From assembly GCA_039889245.1 (NCBI GenBank), contig JAZGVH010000002.1:372001-436000 (forward strand): DNA of 64,000 nt, given 5' to 3'. Within the stretch, counting starts at the first letter, position 1, and the number at the start of each line of letters is the position of its first letter. This DNA is from Dermatophilaceae bacterium Soc4.6 (GTDB lineage Bacteria; Actinomycetota; Actinomycetes; Actinomycetales; Dermatophilaceae). Shown here in pieces: positions 8,740 through 16,610 of this stretch. The notes under the pieces were generated by a model, which was not told where the DNA came from, ran no database searches, and worked only from the letters and a program-made list of their open reading frames with translations. A program made the position numbers and the translations under genes.

Positions 8740-9579
8740 TCACAGCAGGGACGCGACCAGCTCACCGACCTCGGCGAAGAGCGGGAGGACGGCGGTGCCC
8801 CGGTCGGCCCCCAGCTCGCCGCCGGCTCCCCCCGGCCCCGCCAGCCCGGTCGCGACGACGGCGACGGCCGCGAAGCGGCCCGGCACCGACTCGATGAGCG
8901 CCATGTCGCTGCGCACGCCGTGCAGCGAGCCGGTCTTCGAGGCGACCGGCACCGACTCGGGGAGATAGGCCGGCAGACCCTCACGGAACTGCTGCCGCTG
9001 CAGGACCGCGAGCGCCGTCTGCGTGTGCTCCGGGTCGAGCAGCCGTCCACCGCGCAGGGCCACGAGCAGGTCGACGAGGTCGCACGCGGTCGTGGTGTTC
9101 TCGATGCCCTCGGCAGCGGCGCGCACGTCCATCAGCCGGCGTCGCAGGTGCGTGTGGCGGGTGGGCACGAGCGCGAGGCTCGCCGTGACCGACTCGCGGC
9201 CGACGAGGTCGATGACGGCGTTGGTCGCGTCGTTGTCGCTGAGGCAGATCATCAGCGTGAGCGCCTCGAGCAGGGGCAGCCGTCGCACCGACGGCAGGAG
9301 CTCGAGGGGCCCGCTGCCTCCGACGCGCTCACCGGGCAGTGGCAGGCTCACGGTGGTGTCCAGGGCCAACCGGCCGCGCTGGCAGGCGTCGAGCGCGGCG
9401 ACGAGGACCGGCACCTTGATCGTGCTGGCCGCCGGGACGACGTGCTCGGCGTCGACGTCGACCCGCAGGGCACCGGGCAGGCTGACGCTGACCCCCACGC
9501 GCCCGGGGGCGCGCGAGACGAGCGCGGACAGGCGCTCGCGCAGCAGCGCCGCCGCCGCGTCGGCGGCCCGCTCGCTCAT
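8740..9579 (-). CDS. Serine hydrolase with class A beta-lactamase fold
   Basis: 279-residue protein with the class A serine beta-lactamase/transpeptidase layout: SxxK as STIK (Ser52, Lys55), SDN (114-116) and KTG (215-217). Two features argue against a true secreted beta-lactamase. The N-terminus (MSERAADAAA) has no signal peptide or lipobox. Also, about 36 residues after SDN, where Glu166 of the omega loop should be, the sequence reads RRLMDVRAAAEGIENTTT with no ExxLN motif. Related cytoplasmic serine hydrolases of unknown substrate have the same MD...GxxN pattern. GGGAGGG precedes the ATG, which overlaps the oxidase stop by 4 nt, so the two are co-translated. Confidence 0.85.
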   Translation of the reverse strand: MSERAADAAAALLRERLSALVSRAPGRVGVSVSLPGALRVDVDAEHVVPAASTIKVPVLVAALDACQRGRLALDTTVSLPLPGERVGGSGPLELLPSVRRLPLLEALTLMICLSDNDATNAVIDLVGRESVTASLALVPTRHTHLRRRLMDVRAAAEGIENTTTACDLVDLLVALRGGRLLDPEHTQTALAVLQRQQFREGLPAYLPESVPVASKTGSLHGVRSDMALIESVPGRFAAVAVVATGLAGPGGAGGELGADRGTAVLPLFAEVGELVASLL

Positions 9580-10673
9580 GCCGGCCCTCCCGGGCCCCGC
9601 CACGGACCGGCGGGGACGAGGCACGAGCGCCCCCGCTGCGCCAGCTCGTCGAGACCACCGACCCCCAGCAGCCCGAGCCCGTGCGCGAGGTCGGCCCGGA
9701 CCGCCTCGAGCGCTGCGGCCACCCCCGCGCCGCCCCCCGCGGCCAGGCCCCAGACGACGGGCCGCCCGAGCAGCACCGCGTCGGCCCCGAGAGCGAGGGC
9801 CACGAGCACGTCGAGGCCGGAACGGATGCCGCCGTCCACCAGGACCGGCACCCGGCCGGCGACGGTGTCCACCACCGCCGGGAGGGCGCGCGCCGTGGCG
9901 ACGGCCCGGTCGAGCTGGCGACCCCCGTGGTTGCTCACCACGATGCCGGCCGCGCCCGCGGCGAGGCAGCGCTCGGCGTCCGCACCGCCCAGGACGCCCT
10001 TGACCAGGACCGGGAGGCCGGTGACTCCGGCCAGCCACCCGATGTCGTCGAGCGTCGCCGGGGCCTGGACCAGCGCCTGCTCGGCATCGACCTCGTCTGC
10101 CGAGCCGACGTGGCGGGCGAGGTTGTCGTGCATCAGCTCCGCAGTGCCCCGTGGTGGACCGTGCGCCTCCCGGGCGCGCAGACCGACGTACGGCGTGTCA
10201 CCGGTGAGCACGACCGCCCTCGCCCCTGCCGCCGTGGCCCGCTGGGCGAGCGCAGCGGTCAGGCCGCGGTCGCGCACGAGGTAGGACTGCCACCACCACG
10301 GGGTGCCACGGGCGTCGAGCACCCCGGCGACCTCTTCGATGGCCACGGTGGTGCGCGTCGACAGGACCATCAGGCTGCCCGCGTCGGCCACGCCCGACGC
10401 GGTGGCCAGCTCACCGTCAGGGTGGGCAAGTCGGTGGTAGGCCGTCGGCGCAGCCAGCACCGGGGTGGCGAGGTCGCAGCCCAGGAGCGTGGTCCGCGTC
10501 GAGGCGACGTCGACGCCGGCCAGCACCGACGGCACCAGACGCCAGTCCCGCCAGGCGATCTCAGCCTCGTCGAGGGTGACCTCGTCGGCGGCACCGGTGC
10601 CGACGTAGTCGACCGCCGCCGGGTGCATGAGCGTGGCCGCGGCTCGCGCGTGGTCGATCAGGAGAGGCAGCAT
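9576..10673 (-). CDS. FMN-dependent alpha-hydroxy-acid oxidase/dehydrogenase
   Basis: 365-residue TIM-barrel flavoenzyme of the glycolate oxidase/lactate dehydrogenase family, which oxidises L-2-hydroxy acids to 2-oxo acids. The conserved N-terminal YVGTGAADEVTL, the PTAYHRL loop, the flavin-stabilising Lys (VLVKGVL, about 225) and the catalytic His and Arg in SNHGGRQLD (about 249 and 252) are intact. The closing barrel motif VLVDGGIRSGLDV and GRPVVWGLA are also present. The natural acid could be lactate, glycolate or mandelate; sequence alone does not decide. The ATG at 10673 is preceded by CAGACT-N6. It leads a two-gene operon with the serine hydrolase and diverges from an NlpC/P60 gene. 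Confidence 0.9.
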   Translation of the reverse strand: MLPLLIDHARAAATLMHPAAVDYVGTGAADEVTLDEAEIAWRDWRLVPSVLAGVDVASTRTTLLGCDLATPVLAAPTAYHRLAHPDGELATASGVADAGSLMVLSTRTTVAIEEVAGVLDARGTPWWWQSYLVRDRGLTAALAQRATAAGARAVVLTGDTPYVGLRAREAHGPPRGTAELMHDNLARHVGSADEVDAEQALVQAPATLDDIGWLAGVTGLPVLVKGVLGGADAERCLAAGAAGIVVSNHGGRQLDRAVATARALPAVVDTVAGRVPVLVDGGIRSGLDVLVALALGADAVLLGRPVVWGLAAGGGAGVAAALEAVRADLAHGLGLLGVGGLDELAQRGRSCLVPAGPWRGPGGPA

Positions 10674-10679
10674 CGGGCC

Positions 10680-10685
10680 AGTCTG
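10680..10685 (-). promoter_or_regulatory. Possible leaderless -10 element of the hydroxy-acid oxidase operon
   Basis: CAGACT, 6 nt, then ATG at 10673. The first base departs from TANNNT, but the spacing matches the other candidates in the window. Confidence 0.45.
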
Positions 10686-10740
10686 CCCCCGATCCACGGG
10701 CGTCGGGGTCCGCGCCCGGGGTCGGTGCCCCTCCCCGTGT

Positions 10741-10746
10741 CAGGAT
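10741..10746 (+). promoter_or_regulatory. Possible leaderless -10 element of the NlpC/P60 gene
   Basis: CAGGAT, 6 nt, then ATG at 10753. The same CAGGAT-N6-ATG layout precedes kdpD. Confidence 0.4.
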
Positions 10747-10752
10747 GGATCG

Positions 10753-11529
10753 ATGACCGCCACCGACCACCACCGGCGCCGCGTCCGAGTCGAGGTCGCC
10801 AACCTCTGGGAGCGCCCTGACAGCCCCCGCACGGTCGACGCTCCCAGCGTCGCCGACGAGCCGGATGTCGCGCGGTGGCTCGAGGAGCTGGATGCCCACG
10901 ACGGGGAGTCGATGACGGGCGACGGGCGCCTCGGCCTGCACCATCGCCTGCACACCCAGCTGCTCGCCGGCGAGCCGGCCGTGGTGCTCGGCGCCGACCC
11001 GGCCCATCCGGGCTGGGTGCACGTGCGGGCGCCCCGGCAGCCGACCTCGATCGCCCCCGACGGCTACCGGGGGTGGGTCCGCGCCAGCCACCTGACCGAC
11101 CCGGCCGACCCGGCCGACCCGGCCGGCTCCCTCCCCCTGACCGAGCCGACCCCGATCAGCGCAGAGCACCCCCTCGTGGTCCTGGCGCGCCAGCACCTCG
11201 GGCTGCCTTACCTGTGGGGAGGGCTCAGCCCCGCCGGTTTCGACTGCTCGGGCCTCGTCCACTGGTGCCTGCGGGCGCTCGGCGTGGTCGTGCCGCGGGA
11301 TGCCGACGACCAGCAGGACGCCTGCGTCCCCGTGCCGCTCGACGAGGTCAGGGCCGGCGACCTCTACTTCTTTGCGCTCCCGGGTGAGGGTCGGGCCCAC
11401 CACGTGGGCATCGTGACCAGCCGGGGACACATGATCCACGCGCCCGAGACCGGCTGCGGGCTGATGGAGGAGCCGCTCGACGACGGGCGGCTCGAGACCC
11501 TCGCCGGGGCCGGGCGGCCCCCCTCGTGA
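10753..11529 (+). CDS. C40-family NlpC/P60 peptidase with N-terminal SH3-like region
   Basis: 258-residue protein resembling gamma-D-glutamyl-diamino-acid endopeptidases. The first 115 residues look like an SH3-type binding region, ending in GYRGWVRASHL. A short Pro/Ala/Asp linker follows, then the catalytic domain: GLPYLWGGLSPAGFDCSGLVHWC with the nucleophile Cys165, the HHVGIV histidine near 217 and a further His in MIHAPETG. No signal peptide is present, which points to an intracellular enzyme that recycles or degrades cell-wall peptides such as L-Ala-gamma-D-Glu fragments, as in cytoplasmic YkfC-type enzymes. It is monocistronic and converges on serA with only 16 nt between stop codons. 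Confidence 0.87.
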   Translation: MTATDHHRRRVRVEVANLWERPDSPRTVDAPSVADEPDVARWLEELDAHDGESMTGDGRLGLHHRLHTQLLAGEPAVVLGADPAHPGWVHVRAPRQPTSIAPDGYRGWVRASHLTDPADPADPAGSLPLTEPTPISAEHPLVVLARQHLGLPYLWGGLSPAGFDCSGLVHWCLRALGVVVPRDADDQQDACVPVPLDEVRAGDLYFFALPGEGRAHHVGIVTSRGHMIHAPETGCGLMEEPLDDGRLETLAGAGRPPS

Positions 11530-11545
11530 CCGGCCCGGTCGACCG

Positions 11546-12742
11546 CTAGCGCAGGACGCGGAGACTGATCGTCTCGGGCATGGCCTCGAGGGCGGTGGCC
11601 ACGTCGGGCGAGGTGTCGGCGGCGACGTCGGTGATGACGTATCCCATCTCTCCCCGCGTGGCGAGCACCTGACCCTCGATGTTGACCCCGTGCTCCGAGA
11701 GCAGCTGGTTGACGCTGGCCAGCACTCCCGGGATGTTGCGGTGCAGCAGGGCCAACCGGTGGCTGGAGCTGCCGGCGTCGAGCAGCGCCGCCGGCAGGTT
11801 GACGCTGAGCGAGGTGCTCCCCCGCTCGACGTAGTCGCGCAGCTTGCCCGAGACGAAGCGGCCGATGTCGCGCTGCGCCTCCTCGGTCGAGCCACCGACG
11901 TGCGGTGTGAGGATGACGTTGGGCAGCCCGCGCAGGCTCGACTCGAAGGTGTCGCCCTGCGCCTTGGGCTCGACGGGGAAGACGTCGATCGCGGCACCGG
12001 CCAGGTGGCCGCCGCGCACGCTGTCGGCAAGGGCCTCGGTGTCGACGACGAAACCGCGGGAGAGGTTGAGGAAGACGGACCCCTTCTTCATCGCCGCGAA
12101 CTGCTTGGCCCCGAACAGCCCGGCGTTGCCGATGCGGCCGTCGACGTGGAGGGTGACGACGTCGGCCAGCCCGAGCAGCTCGTCGAGGGTGTCGACCTTG
12201 CGGGCGTTGCCCATGGGCAGCTTGTCGTCGGCGTCGAAGTAGACGACGCCCATGCCGAGGGCCTCGGCCACGACCGAGAGCTGGCTGCCGATGTTGCCGT
12301 AGCCGATGATGCCCAGGGTCCGACCCCTCATCTCGTGGGCGCCCTTGGCCGACTTGTCCCAGAGCCCCCGGTGCAGCGCGTCGCTCTTCTCGGTCAGCCG
12401 ACGGGTCAGCGCGATCATCTCCGCGATGGCCAGCTCGACGACACTGCGGGTGTTGGAGAAGGGAGCGTTGAAGGCAGCCACGCCATGGGCGGCGGCGGCG
12501 TCGAGGTCGATCTGGTTGGTGCCGATGCAGAAGGCACCGACGGCGAGCAGATCGGGCGCAGCGTCGAGCACGGCCGCGGTGAGCCGGGTGCCGGAGCGGA
12601 TGCCGAGCAGCTGCACCCCCGCGAGCGCCGAGACGAGCTCGGCCGCGTCCATGGCCCCGGCGTGCTGGACGACCTCGATGCCTGCCGCCTCGAAGGAGGC
12701 GACGGCATCGGCGTGGATGTTCTCGAGCAGGAGTGCTTTCAC
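11546..12742 (-). CDS. serA: D-3-phosphoglycerate dehydrogenase, ACT-domain form
   Basis: 398-residue NAD-dependent 2-hydroxyacid dehydrogenase, first step of serine synthesis from 3-phosphoglycerate. The Rossmann motif GIIGYGNIGSQ is at about 144-154, and the catalytic segments with SRG and the TPHVGGSTEEAQ histidine follow. The last 80 residues form an ACT-type domain (VLASVNQLLSEHGVNIEGQV), which in this family binds serine for feedback control. Length and architecture match the E. coli type of about 410 residues, not the 530-residue mycobacterial type with an inserted domain. I use GTG at 12742, preceded by CAACAT-N6, rather than an in-frame start 9 codons upstream. A role in another hydroxyacid pathway is possible but less likely. 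Confidence 0.88.
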   Translation of the reverse strand: MKALLLENIHADAVASFEAAGIEVVQHAGAMDAAELVSALAGVQLLGIRSGTRLTAAVLDAAPDLLAVGAFCIGTNQIDLDAAAAHGVAAFNAPFSNTRSVVELAIAEMIALTRRLTEKSDALHRGLWDKSAKGAHEMRGRTLGIIGYGNIGSQLSVVAEALGMGVVYFDADDKLPMGNARKVDTLDELLGLADVVTLHVDGRIGNAGLFGAKQFAAMKKGSVFLNLSRGFVVDTEALADSVRGGHLAGAAIDVFPVEPKAQGDTFESSLRGLPNVILTPHVGGSTEEAQRDIGRFVSGKLRDYVERGSTSLSVNLPAALLDAGSSSHRLALLHRNIPGVLASVNQLLSEHGVNIEGQVLATRGEMGYVITDVAADTSPDVATALEAMPETISLRVLR

Positions 12743-12748
12743 CCGACC

Positions 12749-12754
12749 ATGTTG
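12749..12754 (-). promoter_or_regulatory. Possible leaderless -10 element of serA
   Basis: CAACAT, 6 nt, then GTG at 12742. This is a weak hexamer; the spacing is the main argument. Confidence 0.35.
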
Positions 12755-12811
12755 GCAGGCCCCGGCCACGCCCCTGACGCCGGTCCGCTCACCGGACGGC
12801 CCAGGATGCGG

Positions 12812-13813
12812 TCACAGCAGGAAACCAGCCGGGAAGGGGTCGGTGGGATCGAGGAGGTACTGCGCGGTGCCGGTCACCCAGGCCCGGCCGGTCACGGCCG
12901 GGCGGATCGCCGGACGGCCGCCCACCGTGGTCTCCCCGAGGATGGTGCCCAGGAAACGACCACCGATGAATGACTCGTTGACCATCTCGTCGCCGACGGT
13001 CAGGAGACCCCGCGCGTGCAGCTGGGCCAGTCGAGCGCTGGTGCCAGTGCCGCACGGCGACCGGTCGAACCAGCCCGGGTGGATGGCCATCGCGTGCCTC
13101 GAGTGGCGGGGGGTCGACCCGGGCGCCTCGAGGTAGACGTGGTGGCAGACGTCGATGCTCGCGTCCTCGGGGTGGACGACCGGCCGCTGCTCGTTGATCG
13201 CCGCCATCACCGCGAGACCGGCGTCGAGCAGGGCCGCCCGGTGGTCTCGGCTGAATTCCAGCCCGAGGTCGTCGGTGCGCACCACGGCATAGAAGTTGCC
13301 GCCGTAGGCGATGTCGTAGGTCACCTCGCCGAAGCCCGGCACGTCGACCACCTCGTCGAGCGCGTGGCTGTAGGACGCGACGTTCTCGAGGGTCACGCTC
13401 ACGGCTGCGCCGTCACGCACCTGCACCCGCGCGGTGACGAGCCCGGCGGGGGTGTCGAGGCGGATGACGGTCTCGGGCTCGACGACCGGCACCATGCCGG
13501 TCTCGACGAGCACGGTGGCGACACCGATTGTGCCGTGGCCGCACATCGGCAGGCAGCCCGAGACCTCGATGAAGAGCACCCCGTAGTCGGCGTCGGGACG
13601 CGTCGGCGGCTGCAGGATCGCGCCCGACATCGAGGCGTGGCCGCGCGGCTCGTACATCAGCAGGGTGCGCAGGTCGTCGCGCTCGGCCATGAAGAGCTGA
13701 CGTCGCTGCGCCATCGTCGATCCGGGCAGCACACCGACACCACCGGTGACGACCCGGGTGGGCATCCCCTCGGTGTGCGAGTCCACTGCGTGCAGGACGA
13801 CCTTGCTGCGCAC
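12812..13813 (-). CDS. 4-hydroxyproline 2-epimerase (proline racemase family)
   Basis: 333-residue cofactor-independent epimerase of the proline racemase fold. It would convert trans-4-hydroxy-L-proline to cis-4-hydroxy-D-proline, the first step of bacterial hydroxyproline breakdown. Both catalytic cysteines are present: Cys91 in LPMCGHGTIG and Cys254 in RSPCGTGTSARLA. This rules out the trans-3-hydroxyproline dehydratase subgroup, which has Thr at one position. Its neighbours supply the following steps: a DapA-fold deaminase 7 nt upstream and a three-subunit D-hydroxyproline dehydrogenase. A proline racemase is the alternative, but context favours hydroxyproline. The start is GTG at 13813, and it is the last gene of the cluster. 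Confidence 0.88.
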   Translation of the reverse strand: MRSKVVLHAVDSHTEGMPTRVVTGGVGVLPGSTMAQRRQLFMAERDDLRTLLMYEPRGHASMSGAILQPPTRPDADYGVLFIEVSGCLPMCGHGTIGVATVLVETGMVPVVEPETVIRLDTPAGLVTARVQVRDGAAVSVTLENVASYSHALDEVVDVPGFGEVTYDIAYGGNFYAVVRTDDLGLEFSRDHRAALLDAGLAVMAAINEQRPVVHPEDASIDVCHHVYLEAPGSTPRHSRHAMAIHPGWFDRSPCGTGTSARLAQLHARGLLTVGDEMVNESFIGGRFLGTILGETTVGGRPAIRPAVTGRAWVTGTAQYLLDPTDPFPAGFLL

Positions 13814-13820
13814 GGCCGAC

Positions 13821-14723
13821 CTACGACAGGCCGGCGTCGATCACGGCCCGGGTGGCCGCGCTCACGACCTCGAGCAGCTGCGCGTCGAGGGGCTGCCGCG
13901 GCGCCCGGCACACGCCTCCGGGCCGCCCGACCAGGTCCTGGCCCAGCTTGATGGCCTGGACGAACTCGGTGCGGCTGTCCCAGCGGAGCACCGGGTGCAG
14001 GGTGCGGTAGAGCGGCAGGGCCGTGGAGAGGTCTCCCGCGACGCACGCCTCGAAGAGCTGCAGGCAGGCGCGGGGAAACACCTGCGCGTAGCCCGCGACC
14101 CAGCCGACACCCCCCGCCAGGACCACCTCGAGAACGGTGTCGTCGCTGCCGACCAGCACGTCGAGCCCCGGTGCCAGCTCGGCGATCTCGTAGGCTCGGC
14201 GCGGGTCGCCGGTGAACTCCTTCACCGCGACCACCAGCCCCTCGCGGTGCAGGTGGGCCAGGAGTGCCGGAGTGAGGTCGATCTTGGTGTCGATGGGGTT
14301 GTTGTAGGCCACGACCGGCAGCCCCGCCCCGGCCACGAGCTCGTAGTGCTCGAGCACCGCACGGTCGTCGCCGCGGTAGGCGTTCGGGGGCAGCGCCATC
14401 ACGGCCGCGGCGCCGAGGTCTCTGGCCACCTCGGCGTGCCGGCGGCTCTCGCGACCGCTGTAGGCCCCCACCCCCGGCATCACGACGAAGCCCTCGGGGG
14501 CGTGCTCGACCGCGGTCTGCACGACGGCATCCCGCTCCCTGTTCGTGAGGGTCTGGTACTCACCCAGCGAGCCGTTCGGAGCGACCCCGTGCAGGCCCTG
14601 CGCAGCCAGCCAGGCGATGCTCTCGCCGTAGGCGGCGAGATCCGGCTCGAGCTCGCCGGCGGCCGTCGAGACGAAGGGCAGGGCGGTGGCGACGAGCACA
14701 CCGCGCCAGGGAGTGGCGGTCAA
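13821..14723 (-). CDS. DapA-family lyase, probable pyrroline-4-hydroxy-2-carboxylate deaminase
   Basis: 300-residue TIM-barrel protein of the dihydrodipicolinate synthase/N-acetylneuraminate lyase superfamily. The Schiff-base lysine (Lys168 in VVAVKEFTGD) and the catalytic tyrosine (Tyr140 in VVAYNNP) are present, as is the GVAPNGSLGEYQTL loop. True DapA has GTTGE in that loop, so this is not the lysine-pathway enzyme. Between a hydroxyproline epimerase and D-hydroxyproline dehydrogenase subunits, the fitting role is deamination of 1-pyrroline-4-hydroxy-2-carboxylate to 2-oxoglutarate semialdehyde. The start is a TTG at 14723, chosen because AAGGAG lies 6 nt upstream. The assignment rests on family plus context. 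Confidence 0.8.
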   Translation of the reverse strand: MTATPWRGVLVATALPFVSTAAGELEPDLAAYGESIAWLAAQGLHGVAPNGSLGEYQTLTNRERDAVVQTAVEHAPEGFVVMPGVGAYSGRESRRHAEVARDLGAAAVMALPPNAYRGDDRAVLEHYELVAGAGLPVVAYNNPIDTKIDLTPALLAHLHREGLVVAVKEFTGDPRRAYEIAELAPGLDVLVGSDDTVLEVVLAGGVGWVAGYAQVFPRACLQLFEACVAGDLSTALPLYRTLHPVLRWDSRTEFVQAIKLGQDLVGRPGGVCRAPRQPLDAQLLEVVSAATRAVIDAGLS

Positions 14724-14769
14724 CGGGATCTCCTTGGGTCAGCCGGAAACCCGATCTCGGACCCGGCCG

Positions 14770-16302
14770 TCACACCCTACCGACGTCGTCGAGGAACGGC
14801 TCATCGGCTGGTGGGTCGTCGTCGTGTCGGTCGTCGAGGGCGGCCAGCAGGCCCAGGCTGACCGGCTGGGCCACCAACCGCTCGAAGGGTGGTGGAGGTG
14901 CCGCGCTCGGGCCTGCGGCCTCGGCGACCAGCAGGGCACAGGCCGCCTCGCACGTGCGTCCCTGACACCAGCCCATGCCCACCCGGGTGAGCTGACGGAC
15001 CGGTCGCGCACCGTCGACGCCACGGGCGATCACCGCCCGGACCGCAGAGACCGGCACCTCCTCGCACCGGCACAGCAGGGTCGGCCCGGTGAGGGCCTGC
15101 GACCAGGCGGCCGGCACCGGGTGCACCGCGTGGAGGGCTGACGCGAAGGCCCGCTGGGCGTCGCGGCGCCGACCGACCGTGCTCCGTCTACGCAGGGAGC
15201 CCGGTCCGGCGGCAGGGGTGGGGGTCAGCGGGCCGGCCAGACCGTCTCGGGCGGCGTAGCCCGCCAGCTCGCCCTCGGCGAGGGCCAGAGCGGCACCGCC
15301 GACCCCACTCGTCTCTCCAGCCACCAGCACCTCGGGCACCGAGGTCTGCTGACGAGCGTCGGTCGTGACGACGAGACGACCGTCGGGGCCGGCGGCCACC
15401 GCACAGCCGAGGGTGACGGCCAGGTCGATGACGGGCGCGAACCCCCACCCGATGCCGACGGTGTCGGCGCTGATCCGTCGGGTGGCGTGGGGCACGAGGT
15501 GGCCCCGTGCATCGAGGCGCTGCACCGTCACCGCCTCCACCTCGTCGGCGCCCTCGGCCTGCACGATCATCGACCTGGGGTGGACCCTGATGCGGTAGCG
15601 GGCCAGCTCGGCGGCATACGCCACTCCCTCGGCCAGTCGGCCGGGGTTGCGCCCCACCGCGGGCAGGTGCCGGGCCCAGCGCTGGGGCGATGCTGCTTCG
15701 TGCACGCCGAGCACCGTGGCGCCGCGACGCGCGAGCCCGACGGCGACGGGGAGCAGGAACGGGCCGGAACCGCCCAGGACGACCCGCTGACCGGCCACGA
15801 CGCCGCTGCCCTTCAGCAGGGCCTGGAGACCCCCGATGGTCATCACCCCGGGCAGCTCCCAGCCCGGGAACGGCAGGGCCACGTCGTGCGCACCCGTCGC
15901 GATGACCACTCTCCGGGCCCGGACCTCGCCCGCCGAGGCCCCCGCCCCCGTCCCTGCCGTGCTCAGGACGACCAGTCCCTCGGTGCGCACCGCGGTCCAG
16001 ACCTGCGTGCGCAGCAGCAGGCGGAGCCGACCCGCCCGCTCGCCCTCGAGGACCCGGTTGCACAGCCGGGTGAAGGTGTCGAGACCGTGGTGCAGGTCGT
16101 GCAGCTCGCCGAACCGCAGCCGACCGGCGCCGGACGAGGGCGCCGGCTGACGCCAGTACTGCCCGCCCAGGGCGGTGGCCCGCTCGACCAGCACCACCCG
16201 CAGGCCCACCGCGAGGGCGGTGGTCGCGGCCGCGAGACCCGCCGGTCCCCCGCCGACCACGGCCACGTCGTAGGGGGTCGCCGGGCCGGCGACTGCGGTC
16301 AC
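14770..16302 (-). CDS. FAD/NAD(P)-binding subunit with BFD-like [2Fe-2S] domain, D-hydroxyproline dehydrogenase type
   Basis: 510-residue oxidoreductase. The N-terminal dinucleotide fold (VVGGGPAGLAAATTA, about 15-29) and the second GxGxxG-like segment (VVLGGSGPFLLPVAVGLA) mark a pyridine-nucleotide-disulfide reductase-type fold. The C-terminus carries LLCRCEEVPVSAV and GWCQGRTCEAAC, the four cysteines of a BFD-like [2Fe-2S] domain. This is the architecture of the alpha subunit of heterotrimeric D-hydroxyproline dehydrogenase and of related glycine, opine or octopine oxidases. The GTG/ATG start at 16302 overlaps the ferredoxin-subunit stop by 4 nt. It would pass electrons between the flavin-oxidase subunit and an acceptor, probably the respiratory chain. 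Confidence 0.87.
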   Translation of the reverse strand: MTAVAGPATPYDVAVVGGGPAGLAAATTALAVGLRVVLVERATALGGQYWRQPAPSSGAGRLRFGELHDLHHGLDTFTRLCNRVLEGERAGRLRLLLRTQVWTAVRTEGLVVLSTAGTGAGASAGEVRARRVVIATGAHDVALPFPGWELPGVMTIGGLQALLKGSGVVAGQRVVLGGSGPFLLPVAVGLARRGATVLGVHEAASPQRWARHLPAVGRNPGRLAEGVAYAAELARYRIRVHPRSMIVQAEGADEVEAVTVQRLDARGHLVPHATRRISADTVGIGWGFAPVIDLAVTLGCAVAAGPDGRLVVTTDARQQTSVPEVLVAGETSGVGGAALALAEGELAGYAARDGLAGPLTPTPAAGPGSLRRRSTVGRRRDAQRAFASALHAVHPVPAAWSQALTGPTLLCRCEEVPVSAVRAVIARGVDGARPVRQLTRVGMGWCQGRTCEAACALLVAEAAGPSAAPPPPFERLVAQPVSLGLLAALDDRHDDDPPADEPFLDDVGRV

Positions 16303-16610
16303 GGCGCCCCCTCCGCGAGCTCGTCAGCGGTCGGGCTGGGGTGGCTGGGGTGGCGGGAAGGAGGGCCGTCCTGGCTGTGCACCGCCACCGCCTCGTGCGC
16401 GGGGGCCAGGCAGGCCCGGACGTCGGGGACCCCGTCGACCGTCAGGAGGCACTCGAAGCACACGCCGATCCCGCAGAAGAGACCCATCGGGCGTCGGGTG
16501 CGCCCCGACCTGCTCCAGGAGCGGGTGCCGTCCGCGACGAGCGCGGCCCCGACCGTCTGCCCCGGACGGTATCTGACCGGTCGACCGTCGAAGTCGAAGG
16601 ACGACGTCAT
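16299..16610 (-). CDS. (2Fe-2S)-binding subunit of the D-hydroxyproline dehydrogenase complex
   Basis: 103-residue ferredoxin-like subunit. The four cluster cysteines are visible: Cys46, Cys51 and Cys54 in GLFCGIGVCFECLL, and Cys67 in RACLAP. This is the short plant-ferredoxin-like fold that forms the small subunit of hydrogen-cyanide synthase and hydroxyproline dehydrogenase complexes. Both ends overlap neighbouring genes by 4 nt, so the three subunits are made together in near-equal amounts. The last 25 residues are Pro/Ser/His-rich and probably disordered. Confidence 0.87.
   Translation of the reverse strand: MTSSFDFDGRPVRYRPGQTVGAALVADGTRSWSRSGRTRRPMGLFCGIGVCFECLLTVDGVPDVRACLAPAHEAVAVHSQDGPPSRHPSHPSPTADELAEGAP

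Noticed and set aside
8740-9579. Annotation as an antibiotic-resistance beta-lactamase
   Set aside because: No signal peptide and no Glu166 equivalent; the fold alone does not support resistance.
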